This document shows positions 54,064 through 63,042 of a DNA stretch of 64,000 bases, one piece after another. This DNA comes from an uncultured Prevotella sp. (GTDB lineage Bacteria > Bacteroidota > Bacteroidia > Bacteroidales > Bacteroidaceae). Both the position numbers and the translations under genes were made by a program. Under the pieces are notes generated by a model. It was given only the letters and a program-made list of their open reading frames with translations. It ran no database searches and was not told the origin of the DNA. How positions within the stretch are numbered: the stretch's first letter is position 1; each line of letters starts with the position of its first letter. The DNA is taken from the NCBI GenBank assembly GCA_934229335.1, contig CAKQDQ010000003.1:1-64000 (forward strand). The letters are read 5' to 3'.

Positions 54064-55353
54064 TTACAGTAGTTCTGGCAACTCAAACAGACGTATGCCG
54101 TTAGAGCCTTTTATTAATATGTAGTGGTTCTCTATCGGATTGGCTGCTAACTCTGCCTTTACCGCTGCCACATCGGGGAACTTACGGTATGGACTCTGCG
54201 TCTTTCCAAACTCTGAACCTACCAGCCATACGTTGTCAATACCATGCTCTTGCAGGAAGTCAACAACCTTCTGATGCTCTTCAGCACTCACTTCGCCAAG
54301 CTCACGCATATCTCCGAGGATTGCCATCTTAGGCTTTACCTCCATAATGGCAAAGTTATGCAGGGCTGCCGCCATAGAGGTTGGGTTGGCGTTGTAGGTG
54401 TCTACAATGAGTTTGTTATGCTCTGTCACGGTGAGTTGTGAGCGGTTGTTGCTTGGTATGTACCCCTCCAGTGCCTCGTCTACCTGCTCTGGCGTAACGC
54501 CGAAGTAGAGTCCGATGGTCGCTGCCGCCAACATATTGTATATATTGTATGCTCCCACGAGGTGAGTCTGTACCTCATGCTCCTCATCTTGCGCTTTCCA
54601 AGAGAAGTGGAGGAACGGTGCGCAGTCTATAACGTGACCTTTTACCATGATGCCTTCAGCGTCATCGTCCACTGCATACTTTACGAGTGTGAGGTCGTGG
54701 GATATTCCTGCGAGGTATTTATTGTCGGCATCAATGAAGACCTTGCTGTCTTTCTTCTGACGAAGGAAGTCATACAGTTCGCCTTTTGTCTTTATCACGC
54801 CCTCGAAAGAGCCGAAACCTTCAAGGTGTGCCTTACCAACGTTGGTGATAATGCCATAGTCTGGCTCTACGATGTTGACGAGTGTTTTTATCTCTCCAGG
54901 GTGGTTTGCACCCATTTCTACTACCGCTATCTCGTCGTCTTTGGTAAGACGGAGCAGCGTTTTGGGCACACCGATGTGGTTGTTGAAGTTGCCTTGCGTG
55001 TAGAGCACGCGGTATTTCTTGCCTAAGACGGTGGCGATGAGTTCCTTGGTGGTGGTCTTTCCGTTGGTGCCTGTTACGCCTATGATGCGTGTCCCGAGTG
55101 CTCGACGGTGCTCGTTGGCGAGTTGTTGCAATGCTGTCAGCACGTCATCGACAACGATGAAGCGGTCGTCTGCGGCATATTCTGCTTCGTCTATCACAGC
55201 GTAGGCACAGCCTTTCTCTAATGCTGCGGCTGCATATGCGTTGCCATCGAATGATTCTCCCTTCAGGGCGAAGAAGATACTGCCCTTAGGACAGTCACGA
55301 CTGTCGGTCGTTATGGTTGGATGCTCAAGGAAGAGCGAATATAATTTTGTCAT
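54064..55353 (-). CDS. murF: UDP-N-acetylmuramoyl-tripeptide-D-alanyl-D-alanine ligase
   Basis: The 429-residue Mur ligase has an N-terminal MurF domain with 'TTDSRDCPKGSIFFALKG', the ATP loop 'VTGTNGKTTTKELIATVL' (about 93-110), the central 'NNHIGVPKTLLRLTK' and 'VVEMGANHPGEIK', and the C-terminal 'NRSQL', 'DTYNANPTSM' and 'LGDMRELG'. It adds D-Ala-D-Ala to the cell-wall precursor in the cytoplasm. It is followed by an acyltransferase gene 6 bp away. Confidence 0.95.
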   Translation of the reverse strand: MTKLYSLFLEHPTITTDSRDCPKGSIFFALKGESFDGNAYAAAALEKGCAYAVIDEAEYAADDRFIVVDDVLTALQQLANEHRRALGTRIIGVTGTNGKTTTKELIATVLGKKYRVLYTQGNFNNHIGVPKTLLRLTKDDEIAVVEMGANHPGEIKTLVNIVEPDYGIITNVGKAHLEGFGSFEGVIKTKGELYDFLRQKKDSKVFIDADNKYLAGISHDLTLVKYAVDDDAEGIMVKGHVIDCAPFLHFSWKAQDEEHEVQTHLVGAYNIYNMLAAATIGLYFGVTPEQVDEALEGYIPSNNRSQLTVTEHNKLIVDTYNANPTSMAAALHNFAIMEVKPKMAILGDMRELGEVSAEEHQKVVDFLQEHGIDNVWLVGSEFGKTQSPYRKFPDVAAVKAELAANPIENHYILIKGSNGIRLFELPELL

Positions 55354-55402
55354 AATTCGGTTTTAATATAAGAATGAAGAACATTTCAATGAGGAACGGT
55401 TT

Positions 55403-55538
55403 AAATGAAGAATGATGAATGAAGAATTAAGAATGAGAGTTGTAATAATGTAGAATGAAGGATGTGCCGACACTAAATCCGCCTTCAATCGAACTGAGTA
55501 ACTCCCATTCTTCATTCTTCATTCATCATTCTTCATTT
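55403..55538. repeat. Inverted repeat between proA and murF
   Basis: The arms 55403-55440 (aaatgaagaatgatgaatga...) and 55501-55538 (its near-complement) pair over about 38 bp with four mismatches, around 60 nt of AT-rich spacer. The right arm covers the last codons of proA. Similar 'tgaagaatgatgaatgaag' sequences are common intergenic repeats in Bacteroidota. It may also serve as a terminator for the proline genes. Confidence 0.7.
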
Positions 55539-56774
55539 TCTAATCTGTCCGTTTCCGTCAATAAGCCACTTGTAAGTAGTTATCTCTTCAAGTGCCATCG
55601 GACCGCGAGGACCGAGTTTCTGGGTTGAGATGCCTATCTCAGCACCCAGTCCGAACTGTGCTCCATCGGTGAAACTGGTAGGTGCGTTGACGTATACGCA
55701 AGCGGCATCTACCTGCTTCTGGAACGCTGTGGCAGCGTCTTTGTTGTTTGTTATGATGCACTCACTATGTCCAGAGCCGTATGTTGCTATGTGTTCTATG
55801 GCGGCATCGAAAGTCGGTACGGTCTTTATCGCCATGGCATACGCCATAAATTCTGTGCCGTATGACTCGACGGTAGAGTGTAACAACAATTCTGCTGGAT
55901 AGTTACCAGTTAGTGCTGCAAAGGCTTTATCATCGGCATAGAGCTTCACGTTGCTTGCCTTCAGCGGCTCACACAATGCTTTGAGGTCTGAAAGACGCTG
56001 CTCATGGATGATAAGGCAGTCGAGAGCGTTGCACACGGAGACACGTCTTGTCTTGGCGTTGTTGATGATTCGTACGCCCATCTCCACGTCACCGTCCTTG
56101 TCGAAGTATGCGTGAACAACGCCAGCACCTGTCTCTATTACTGGCACTTTGGCGTTATCACGCACAAAGTCTATCAGTTTTCTACCACCACGCGGTATAC
56201 ATACATCTATGTAACCTACGGCAGTGAGCATCTCTCCTGTTGCTTCGTGAGTGGCAGGAAGTAGTTGTACCACACCTGTGTCGATGCCTTCACGCTGCAA
56301 TACAGTGTGAATAAGGGCTACGATAGCCTTGTTTGACTCGTCAGCATCACGTCCTCCTTTCAGCACACAGGCGTTGCCACTCTTGAAACAGAGTGAGAAG
56401 ACGTCGAAGGCAACGTTGGGTCGTGCTTCGAACACCATGCCGATGACACCGAATGGCACAGCGACACGACGCAGATGGAGTCCGTTTTCAAGCGTCTTCT
56501 CTTTCAGTACACGTCCTAAAGGCGATGGCAGTTGAGCCACATGACGCATATCTGACGCTATGTCGGCAAGGCGTTGCGATGTGAGTTGAAGTCGGTCGTA
56601 CAGCGGATTGGCTTTGTCCATACGGGCAAGGTCATTCGCATTGGCAGCGAGTATGGCGTCTTCGTTTGCTGCTATGGCGTCAGCCACGGCGTTAAGCACC
56701 TCATCTCGGCGTGCATCAGATATGAGGGCAAGGCTGCGTGAGGCCTTTTTTGCTATTTTGAATTGGTCTAACAT
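55533..56774 (-). CDS. proA: Glutamate-5-semialdehyde dehydrogenase
   Basis: The 413-residue NADPH-dependent enzyme makes glutamate-5-semialdehyde for proline. It has '[35 protein letters not shown]', '[32 protein letters not shown]' and the catalytic Cys in '[14 protein letters not shown]'; the C-terminus '[14 protein letters not shown]' is the ProA signature. It lies 20 bp downstream of proB, as usual. Confidence 0.96.
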   Translation of the reverse strand: MLDQFKIAKKASRSLALISDARRDEVLNAVADAIAANEDAILAANANDLARMDKANPLYDRLQLTSQRLADIASDMRHVAQLPSPLGRVLKEKTLENGLHLRRVAVPFGVIGMVFEARPNVAFDVFSLCFKSGNACVLKGGRDADESNKAIVALIHTVLQREGIDTGVVQLLPATHEATGEMLTAVGYIDVCIPRGGRKLIDFVRDNAKVPVIETGAGVVHAYFDKDGDVEMGVRIINNAKTRRVSVCNALDCLIIHEQRLSDLKALCEPLKASNVKLYADDKAFAALTGNYPAELLLHSTVESYGTEFMAYAMAIKTVPTFDAAIEHIATYGSGHSECIITNNKDAATAFQKQVDAACVYVNAPTSFTDGAQFGLGAEIGISTQKLGPRGPMALEEITTYKWLIDGNGQIRK

Positions 56775-56793
56775 TGTGATAATTCAGTTTTGT

Positions 56794-57861
56794 TTAGTTC
56801 GTTGCTAAGTAGTCATAGTGCACTAAAGGCTTCTGGTCGTGCTTGCCTATGAGTTTCCTTGCCTCGTCAGACGAGAAGGAACTGCGCCCTACGGCAATGC
56901 GTTGGTTCTCTGGGGTAATAATGTTCACGATGTCACCTTCCTCAAAGTCGCCCTCGATGTCGGTCACTCCGACAAGAAGTAGACTGACAGCCTTATCTGA
57001 CTGCAACACCTTTGCAGCCTGTTCATTGATGCGCACTATTCCTTTTGCGAAACTTTCGCTGTGGGCTATCCATTTCTTTACGGGCGAAACGGCGTCTGGT
57101 CGCGGCACGAACTCGGTGTGAATGGTCTCCTGCGGAGCGTCAAAGAGGTGGAGAAGGATATTGTCTTTCTTGCCGTTGGCGATGATAACGCGTATTCCTT
57201 CCTCCGCTACCTTGCGGGCAATGTTACACTTTGTTATCATTCCTCCACGTCCCAAACCGCTCTTTTCGGTCTGGATATACTCGCCAAGGTCACGTCCTGG
57301 CTCCACTGTCGGTATGACATGAGACTCTGGATCCTTAGGGGAACCGTTGTAAATGCCGTCGATATTGGAGAGGATAATGAGTTCATCAGCACCGAGCATG
57401 GTTGCGATGAGTCCTGAGAGTTCATCATTATCGGTAAACATCAACTCGGTTACGGACACCGTATCGTTCTCGTTGACGATAGGAATGACGCCATTCTCTA
57501 ACATCACCTGCATACAAGCACGCTGGTTAAGGTACTCACGACGTGTACCAAAGTTCTCCTTCATGGTCAATACTTGTCCCACATGAAGCCCGTATTCACG
57601 AAAAAGGTCGTAGTAATGGTTTATTAGTTTCGTCTGTCCTATGGCGGAGAAAAGCTGTCGTTGCTCCACGCTGTCAAGCTGTTTGTCGGTCTTTAGCAAC
57701 GCACGACCAGCGGCAACGGCACCTGATGACACCATGATTACCTCCACACCACGGTGGCGCAGTTCAGCAATCTGGTCCACAAGGTGCGACATTCGCGTTA
57801 TGTCCAGTCCACCAGCAGAGCGTGCCAGCACGTTAGAACCTATCTTTATTACTATACGCAT
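56794..57861 (-). CDS. proB: Glutamate 5-kinase with C-terminal PUA domain
   Basis: The 355-residue enzyme has an amino-acid kinase domain at about 1-260 ('RIVIKIGSNVLA', 'VSSGAVAAGRALL', 'NENDTVSVTELMFTDNDELSGLIA', 'GLGRGGMITKCNIARKVAEEGI') and a PUA domain at the C-terminus ('VGVTDIEGDFEEGDIVNII'). It phosphorylates glutamate as the first step of proline synthesis and is usually inhibited by proline. It is followed by proA and preceded by proC on the same strand. Confidence 0.96.
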   Translation of the reverse strand: MRIVIKIGSNVLARSAGGLDITRMSHLVDQIAELRHRGVEVIMVSSGAVAAGRALLKTDKQLDSVEQRQLFSAIGQTKLINHYYDLFREYGLHVGQVLTMKENFGTRREYLNQRACMQVMLENGVIPIVNENDTVSVTELMFTDNDELSGLIATMLGADELIILSNIDGIYNGSPKDPESHVIPTVEPGRDLGEYIQTEKSGLGRGGMITKCNIARKVAEEGIRVIIANGKKDNILLHLFDAPQETIHTEFVPRPDAVSPVKKWIAHSESFAKGIVRINEQAAKVLQSDKAVSLLLVGVTDIEGDFEEGDIVNIITPENQRIAVGRSSFSSDEARKLIGKHDQKPLVHYDYLATN

Positions 57862-57973
57862 AGCGTTGTTTAGTTTCTTTTTTATAGTGCTTATGCGGCA
57901 AGGACTTTGCTTTCATTCTGTTATTATGACACTTTTCCTTTCTTATGTCATAGCCATCCCCTCTCCGCAAAAG

Positions 57974-58016
57974 CAAAAAGACACTGTCGTCCCATAGATG
58001 TCAGGACGCAGTGTCT
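57974..58016 (-). terminator. Terminator between proC and proB
   Basis: agacactg / cagtgtct and inner gtcc / ggac form a hairpin; on the minus strand it is followed by ttttt. It ends the upstream message (argD-proC) and implies a separate promoter for proBA. Confidence 0.78.
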
Positions 58017-58037
58017 TAGCGATATTGTTTCAATTAT

Positions 58038-58820
58038 TTATTTAGCACCTGCCTTCAAGCCTCTTATCACCGCGCTGGTGAAGCCTGCATGCTCCATCTC
58101 ATTGAGTCCTTTAATGGTCACTCCGCCAGGAGTCGTTACCAAATCTATGGCTGCTTCTGGGTGCATACCACTTGCCTGAAGCAGTTCTACGGCTCCTTTC
58201 ATGGTCTGCATCACTATCTCTTGTGCATCGTGTGCCTTGAAACCGAGCTCTACTCCACCCTCTGCACTGGCACGAACGTAACGCATGGCGTACGCGATAC
58301 CGCATGAAGCGAGTGTCGTTCCGGCTCCGAGGAGGTTCTCAGTGGTAAGGATTGACTTGCCAAGTTGGTCAAACAATGCCTTTACCGCAGCCACTTTGTC
58401 GTCTGAAGCATTAACATTCACGAGAAAAGTCATGCTTGCCAGTTGCGCAATGGCGATGTTAGGAATACAGAGAAGCGTAGCAGGAACAGCACCATCCTTA
58501 TCCATCCACTCCTTGATACTGTCGCTTTTCACTCCCGCCGCAATAACGACGAGCGTCTGACTTGCATAATCCATGGATGCCTTTATGCCCTTCAAGACCT
58601 GCTCTACCAACCAAGGCTTGACGAAAACCATAACGATGTCGGCTTCTTTTACAGCCTCAGCGTTGTCCTTTGTGGTCTTTGCGCCCTTTTCAGCAAAGCG
58701 TGATAGGTCTGCCATAGGGTCAGAAACGGTGATGTCACCAGCGCAGAGTGACTGTAGTTTAAGCATACCTTCGACGGTAGAACCGCCCATGGCACCTGCG
58801 CCTATTACTGCTATCTTCAT
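58038..58820 (-). CDS. proC: Pyrroline-5-carboxylate reductase
   Basis: The 260-residue NAD(P)H enzyme completes proline synthesis. It has an N-terminal Rossmann 'IAVIGAGAMGGSTVEGML' and a C-terminal helical domain with 'PNIAIAQLASMTFLVN' and the signature 'DLVTTPGGVTIKGLNEME', the P5CR motif. The length is normal. argD lies 60 bp upstream on the same strand. Confidence 0.95.
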   Translation of the reverse strand: MKIAVIGAGAMGGSTVEGMLKLQSLCAGDITVSDPMADLSRFAEKGAKTTKDNAEAVKEADIVMVFVKPWLVEQVLKGIKASMDYASQTLVVIAAGVKSDSIKEWMDKDGAVPATLLCIPNIAIAQLASMTFLVNVNASDDKVAAVKALFDQLGKSILTTENLLGAGTTLASCGIAYAMRYVRASAEGGVELGFKAHDAQEIVMQTMKGAVELLQASGMHPEAAIDLVTTPGGVTIKGLNEMEHAGFTSAVIRGLKAGAK

Positions 58821-58879
58821 TGTATTGTGTGTTGTTAAAGTGCTAATTGTTTACTTCTTAAATGCTAACGAGCCATTTA

Positions 58880-60022
58880 TTACAGGCTGTTCAGGGCTGT
58901 AGCGAGGCGTGAAACGAAGTCGTCCACGTTAGCCTTTGTTATGCACAGCGGTGGAAGTACACGCAAAAGGTTGGTTCCTGCGCAGCCAGTGAAGCAGTGA
59001 AGGTCGTACACTAACTTCTTGCGAACGTCTGCATGAGGCACGTCAAACTCTACGCCTACCATCAAACCACGTCCACGTACATCGGTGATATGTGGCTGAA
59101 CCTTCTGCAACTCCTTCAGTTTTGCAATAAGATATTCGCCTACTTCGTGTGCATTCTCAACGAGTTTGTCTTCCTCCATGACGTCAAGCACAGCAAGAGC
59201 AGCCGTACAAGCGAGGTGATTGCCACCGAATGTTGTGCCGAGTCTGCCGTAAACAGGCTTGAACTCTGGTGAGATTAGTACGCCAGCCATTGGGAATCCG
59301 TTGCCGATACCTTTCGCTACGGTGATAAGGTCTGGCTTGATGCCGAGCCACTGGTGGGCGAAGAACTTACCTGAACGACCGTAACCGCACTGTATCTCGT
59401 CGCAGATAAGGAATGAACCGTTGCGCTTACATGCTGCTGCTAAGCCCTGAGCGAACTCTGGTGTAGCCATCTGTATGCCGCCAACGCCCTGTATACACTC
59501 AAGGATTACGGCGCAAACGTCACCCTTGTCGAGTTCTTCCTCCCATGCAGCGAGGTCGTTCAGTGGAAGATATGTAACGTGTCCACAGTCGTTTATCGGT
59601 GCAATAATCTTAGGATTGTTAGTCACTTCCACTGCCAATGATGTACGTCCGTGGAACGCCTTTTGTGCAGAGAGGATACGTTTGCGACCATTTGTGAACG
59701 ACGCTAACTTCAAAGCGTTCTCGTTAGCCTCCGCTCCTGAGTTGATAAGGAAGAACTGGTAGTCGTCATAACCACAGGCTTTGCCAAGGCGTTGAGCCAG
59801 TTCCACCTGCAGTTTGTTAACTACTGAGTTGCTATAAAAGCCGAGTTTATTGAGCTGTTCGGTCATTTTCTCCACGTAATGTGGGTGACAATGACCTATA
59901 CTTATGACTGCATGACCGCCGTAAAAGTCAAGGTATTCCTGACCTTTATCGTCCCATACGTTGCAGCCTTTACCCTTAACGATGTTGACATCGAATAGGG
60001 GATATACGTCAAATAATTTCAT
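58880..60022 (-). CDS. argD: Acetyl/succinylornithine aminotransferase
   Basis: The 380-residue class-III PLP aminotransferase has 'YLDFYGGHAVISIGHCHPHYVEKMTEQL', 'LINSGAEANENALKLA', 'ILECIQGVGGIQMAT', 'LICDEIQCGYGRSGKFFAHQ' and the PLP Lys in 'DLITVAKGIGNGFPMAG'. It converts N-acyl-glutamate semialdehyde to N-acylornithine. The arg neighbours fix the role; Bacteroidota often use succinylated intermediates, so the acyl group is uncertain. Confidence 0.92.
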   Translation of the reverse strand: MKLFDVYPLFDVNIVKGKGCNVWDDKGQEYLDFYGGHAVISIGHCHPHYVEKMTEQLNKLGFYSNSVVNKLQVELAQRLGKACGYDDYQFFLINSGAEANENALKLASFTNGRKRILSAQKAFHGRTSLAVEVTNNPKIIAPINDCGHVTYLPLNDLAAWEEELDKGDVCAVILECIQGVGGIQMATPEFAQGLAAACKRNGSFLICDEIQCGYGRSGKFFAHQWLGIKPDLITVAKGIGNGFPMAGVLISPEFKPVYGRLGTTFGGNHLACTAALAVLDVMEEDKLVENAHEVGEYLIAKLKELQKVQPHITDVRGRGLMVGVEFDVPHADVRKKLVYDLHCFTGCAGTNLLRVLPPLCITKANVDDFVSRLATALNSL

Positions 60023-60175
60023 TTTGTCGTTGTTTTGTTATTTTGTTGTTTGGTGGTTTGGTAGTTTAGTTGTTTCGTTATGTGGTGGATTGCTAACAGA
60101 TAAGCACGTAATTGTATACATATCCTATTAACTAACCCACAAAACAACTAAACAACCAAACGACTAAGCAACCGA
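60023..60175. repeat. Intergenic GTTGTTTGGTGG / CCAAACAAC repeat
   Basis: The 153-bp gap between argC and argD carries 'gttgtttggtggtttggtag' at its left and 'aaacaactaaacaaccaaac' at its right, an imperfect inverted pair. The same words occur upstream of argG (62920-63030) and ahead of ridA (75-112). They could be degraded small repeats; no promoter or gene is evident. Confidence 0.45.
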
Positions 60176-61237
60176 TTAAAACGCTGATGCCTTTAGGTTA
60201 AGACCTGCTTTTTCGTCTATTCCGAACATAATGTTCATGTTCTGCACAGCCTGTCCTACCGCACCCTTGAGCAGGTTGTCTATCATTGATGTAACGACAA
60301 CCTTGCGTCCGAAGACGTCAACGTGCACAATAGCCTTGTTAGTGTTCACCACTTGCTTCAGGTCTGGTGCCTTCTCGCTATAGTGAGTGAACGCTGCCGT
60401 AGCGTAAAAGTCCTTATACAGTGCCTCTACCTCTTCTTTTGCCATTGCCTTATCAAGGCGAATAACCTCTGTACAGAATATGCCACGGGCGAAATCGCCA
60501 CGGTATGGTATAAAGTCAACGGTTACTTCGTTGTCTTTTACCTCATAGCCCTCGTCGAGAGTGTCGACTACTCGTGGTGTATTCTCTGGTCGAAGCTCGT
60601 TCAAGGTCTGCGTTATCTCGTGCAGATGCTGGTGCGTAAAGAGCTTATACACAGAGAAGTTGTTGTTTCTCCAAGAGAAATGTGTGGTGGCACCAGGTTT
60701 CTGTCCTGCGCCCGTTGAGCCTGTTATGGCGTTCACAGCGATATCGTTCGTAATGAGACCTGCCTTTGCCAATGGCAGTAGACCGAGCTGAATGCACGTA
60801 GCGAAGCAGCCTGGGTTAGCGAGATGCTGACACTTAGCGATGCTATCACGATGTGTTTCAGGCAGGCCATAGACGTAATCGTGGTTGCCCGCGATGCGGA
60901 AGTCCTGCGCGAGGTCTATTATCTTCACGTTCTCTGGGATGGTATGCTCCTTGAGGAACGCCTCACTCTTACCGTGACCGAAGCAGAAGAACACTACGTC
61001 TACCTTGTCAAACGGCATCTCAGAGGTAAATTCCATCTCTGTTTCGCCAAGCAATCCTTCGTGGACATCATACACTTTGTTGCCTGCGTTAGACTCACTG
61101 TTAGCGAAAACTATCTCTACTGATGGGTGGTTTATAAGCAAACGGATGAGTTCGCCGCCTGTATAGCCTGCGGCACCCAGAACCCCCACCTTGATTCCTC
61201 CCCCAAGGGAGGAAGAGATATGTGACTGTTCGTTCAT
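60176..61237 (-). CDS. argC: N-acyl-gamma-glutamyl-phosphate reductase
   Basis: The 353-residue enzyme has 'VGVLGAAGYTGGELIRLL' (Rossmann), the catalytic Cys in 'HLANPGCFATCIQLGLLPL', 'SGAGQKP'-like 'TGSTGAGQKPGATTHFS' and 'FIPYRGDFARGIFCTEVI'. It reduces acyl-glutamyl phosphate for arginine synthesis. The N-terminus is about 15 residues longer than usual and is encoded partly by a ttcctccc/gggaggaa palindrome (61195-61214). An internal start at 'KVGVLG' (GTG) is possible. Confidence 0.92.
   Translation of the reverse strand: MNEQSHISSSLGGGIKVGVLGAAGYTGGELIRLLINHPSVEIVFANSESNAGNKVYDVHEGLLGETEMEFTSEMPFDKVDVVFFCFGHGKSEAFLKEHTIPENVKIIDLAQDFRIAGNHDYVYGLPETHRDSIAKCQHLANPGCFATCIQLGLLPLAKAGLITNDIAVNAITGSTGAGQKPGATTHFSWRNNNFSVYKLFTHQHLHEITQTLNELRPENTPRVVDTLDEGYEVKDNEVTVDFIPYRGDFARGIFCTEVIRLDKAMAKEEVEALYKDFYATAAFTHYSEKAPDLKQVVNTNKAIVHVDVFGRKVVVTSMIDNLLKGAVGQAVQNMNIMFGIDEKAGLNLKASAF
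61195..61214. repeat. CCTCCC/GGGAGG palindrome at the argC 5' end
   Basis: ttcctccc - ccaa - gggaggaa forms an 8-bp stem within the first codons of argC and just downstream of the DUF559 gene. A longer relative flanks the other side of that gene (61661-61678). Confidence 0.6.
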
Positions 61238-61239
61238 AT

Positions 61240-61614
61240 CTATTTATATAATTCTGTTCTGATTACATCTAAAACGTTTTCTGTTCCTGCCAATACCTCT
61301 TCGTTTGAAAATCTAAGCACAGAGAAGCCTAAGTGCTCCAACCTTTCGGTACGGTGCTCATCTCTTTCCATTTGCTCATATTCTGAATGATAACCGCCGT
61401 TAACTTCTACGATGAGTTTTCGTTCAAGACAAACGAAATCGACTATATAGTCTCCTATAATATATTGTCTATTGAACTTAAACCATAACTGCTTGCCGCG
61501 TAAACACTCCCACATTACCCTCTCGGCATCAGTAGAATACTGTCTGTTTTTCTTTGCAAACTCCTTCAACAGCATATATCTGTCAGGCGCAGCATAGTTA
61601 TATTTATAAGCCAT
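61240..61614 (-). CDS. DUF559 (Vsr-like) endonuclease-domain protein
   Basis: The 124-residue protein has the DUF559 pattern: 'RKNRQYSTDAERVMWECLRGKQLWFKFNRQYIIGDYIVDFVCLERKLIVEVNGGYH' (the D-x-V-x-x-x-K-L-I-V-E-V-D/N-G-x-x-H block of a PD-(D/E)XK fold; the usual D-G is N-G here), then 'ERDEHRTERLEHLGFSVLRFSNEEVL'. It is related to very-short-patch repair endonucleases; its role is unknown. It sits inside the arginine operon, two bases before argC, and is flanked by CCTCCC-type palindromes, which suggests insertion. Confidence 0.85.
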   Translation of the reverse strand: MAYKYNYAAPDRYMLLKEFAKKNRQYSTDAERVMWECLRGKQLWFKFNRQYIIGDYIVDFVCLERKLIVEVNGGYHSEYEQMERDEHRTERLEHLGFSVLRFSNEEVLAGTENVLDVIRTELYK

Positions 61615-61660
61615 AAGAAAACAATCACAGGGAAATTACTGCGAACTAAGGTATTGTCAC

Positions 61661-61691
61661 CCCTCCCCTGGGGGAGGGATGTCCGCAGGAC
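61661..61691. repeat. CCCTCCCC/GGGGAGGG palindrome between argG and DUF559
   Basis: A perfect 8-bp palindrome with a 2-nt loop (ccctcccc-tg-ggggaggg, 61661-61678) is followed by gtcc-gca-ggac (61681-61691). It begins 47 bp before the DUF559 gene and ends 11 bp after the argG stop. Confidence 0.65.
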
Positions 61692-61701
61692 AGGGAAGGG
61701 G

Positions 61702-62901
61702 TTATCTTCTCTCGTCAGGGTGTGCAAGGTAATATGCGCGCAGAGCGGTAGAAGATACCTTGATGAAGCCCTTAGCATCTTCTGATGTCCATGCCTTAGC
61801 AGTCTCGCCATACTCACCGAGCTTGTTCTTAACAAGGTCGTTAGGAGAGTCAACACCCACTGTCTGGAAGCAGAGAGGACGCAGTTCCAGTTCTACCTCA
61901 CCAGTAACGTTGCGCTGTGAAGATGTCAGCATAGCCTCAATATCTGCCATTACAGGCTCCAGATACTGTGACTCATGGAGGAACATTCCGTACCAGTTAG
62001 CTACCTGATCCTTCCAATACTGCTGCCACTTTGATAGTGTGTACTTCTCCAAGAAACGGTGTGCGCCGATGATAAGCATTGGTGCTGCTGCCTCAAAGCC
62101 TACACGTCCCTTGATGCCGATGATAGTATCGCCTACGTGACAGTCACGTCCTATGCCGTAAGCGGCACCAATCTTCTCTACCTCCTGGATAGCGGCAATC
62201 TTATCGTCGTAGTGCTTTCCGTTTACAGAACAGAGTTCACCCTTTTCGAATCCGAGTTTCAGAGTCTCAGGACCTTCCTTTGTTGGGTGCTTGAGGTATG
62301 CTGATTCAGGCAGTCCCTGCTTTGAGTCGAGAATCTCACCGCCACAGATTGATGTGCCCCAGATGCCTACGTTGTAAGAGTACTTCAGTTTGGTGAAGTC
62401 GGCAAAGAAGCCATGTTCGTTAAGGTAGTCTATCTCTTCCTGACGTGACAGGTTGCCATCACGTGTCAAGGTGATAATCTCTACGCCCGGAGCCATTACG
62501 AGGAATGTCATATCGAAACGTATCTGGTCGTTACCAGCACCTGTAGAACCGTGTGCTATGGCGTCGGCACCAATCTCGTTAGCGTAACGTGCTATGGCGA
62601 TAGCCTGGAAAATACGCTCTGATGACACAGAGATAGGGTAACAGTTGTTACGCAATACGTTGCCGTAAACCATATACTTGAGTGACTTCTCATAGTACTC
62701 CTGCGTTACGTCGAGCGTAACATACTTTACAGCACCGAGTTTATATGCATTCTCTTCGTTCGTCTTGAGTTGCTCCGCAGAGAAACCTCCTGTGTTAGCA
62801 CAGGCTGCATATACCTCATATCCGTCCTGCGCAAGTTTCATTACTGTATAAGAGGTGTCGAGACCTCCACTGAATGCTACTACTACTTTTTTCTTTGCCA
62901 T
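61702..62901 (-). CDS. argG: Argininosuccinate synthase
   Basis: The 399-residue enzyme has 'KKVVVAFSGGLDTSYTVMKLAQDGYEV' (the ATP P-loop S-G-G-x-D-x-S) and 'AIAHGSTGAGNDQIRFD' (the G-S-T-G-K/A-G-N-D-Q motif), then 'GIWGTSICGGEILD' and 'GIGRDCHVGDTIIGIKGRVGFEAAAP'. It joins citrulline and aspartate with ATP. The length and motifs fit the bacterial short type. A GNAT gene lies upstream and the DUF559-argC-argD genes downstream. Confidence 0.95.
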   Translation of the reverse strand: MAKKKVVVAFSGGLDTSYTVMKLAQDGYEVYAACANTGGFSAEQLKTNEENAYKLGAVKYVTLDVTQEYYEKSLKYMVYGNVLRNNCYPISVSSERIFQAIAIARYANEIGADAIAHGSTGAGNDQIRFDMTFLVMAPGVEIITLTRDGNLSRQEEIDYLNEHGFFADFTKLKYSYNVGIWGTSICGGEILDSKQGLPESAYLKHPTKEGPETLKLGFEKGELCSVNGKHYDDKIAAIQEVEKIGAAYGIGRDCHVGDTIIGIKGRVGFEAAAPMLIIGAHRFLEKYTLSKWQQYWKDQVANWYGMFLHESQYLEPVMADIEAMLTSSQRNVTGEVELELRPLCFQTVGVDSPNDLVKNKLGEYGETAKAWTSEDAKGFIKVSSTALRAYYLAHPDERR

Positions 62902-63042
62902 GATATTTTATATTTTAGTTTTTTCGTTGTTATTGTGTTGTTGGGCGGTTGGGTGGTTTTATCGTTTAGTTAATACCCTGTCAGTTGGTTGTGGTTCGCA
63001 TAACGAAGCCACTAAACAATTAAACGACCTGCCCCCTCACTT

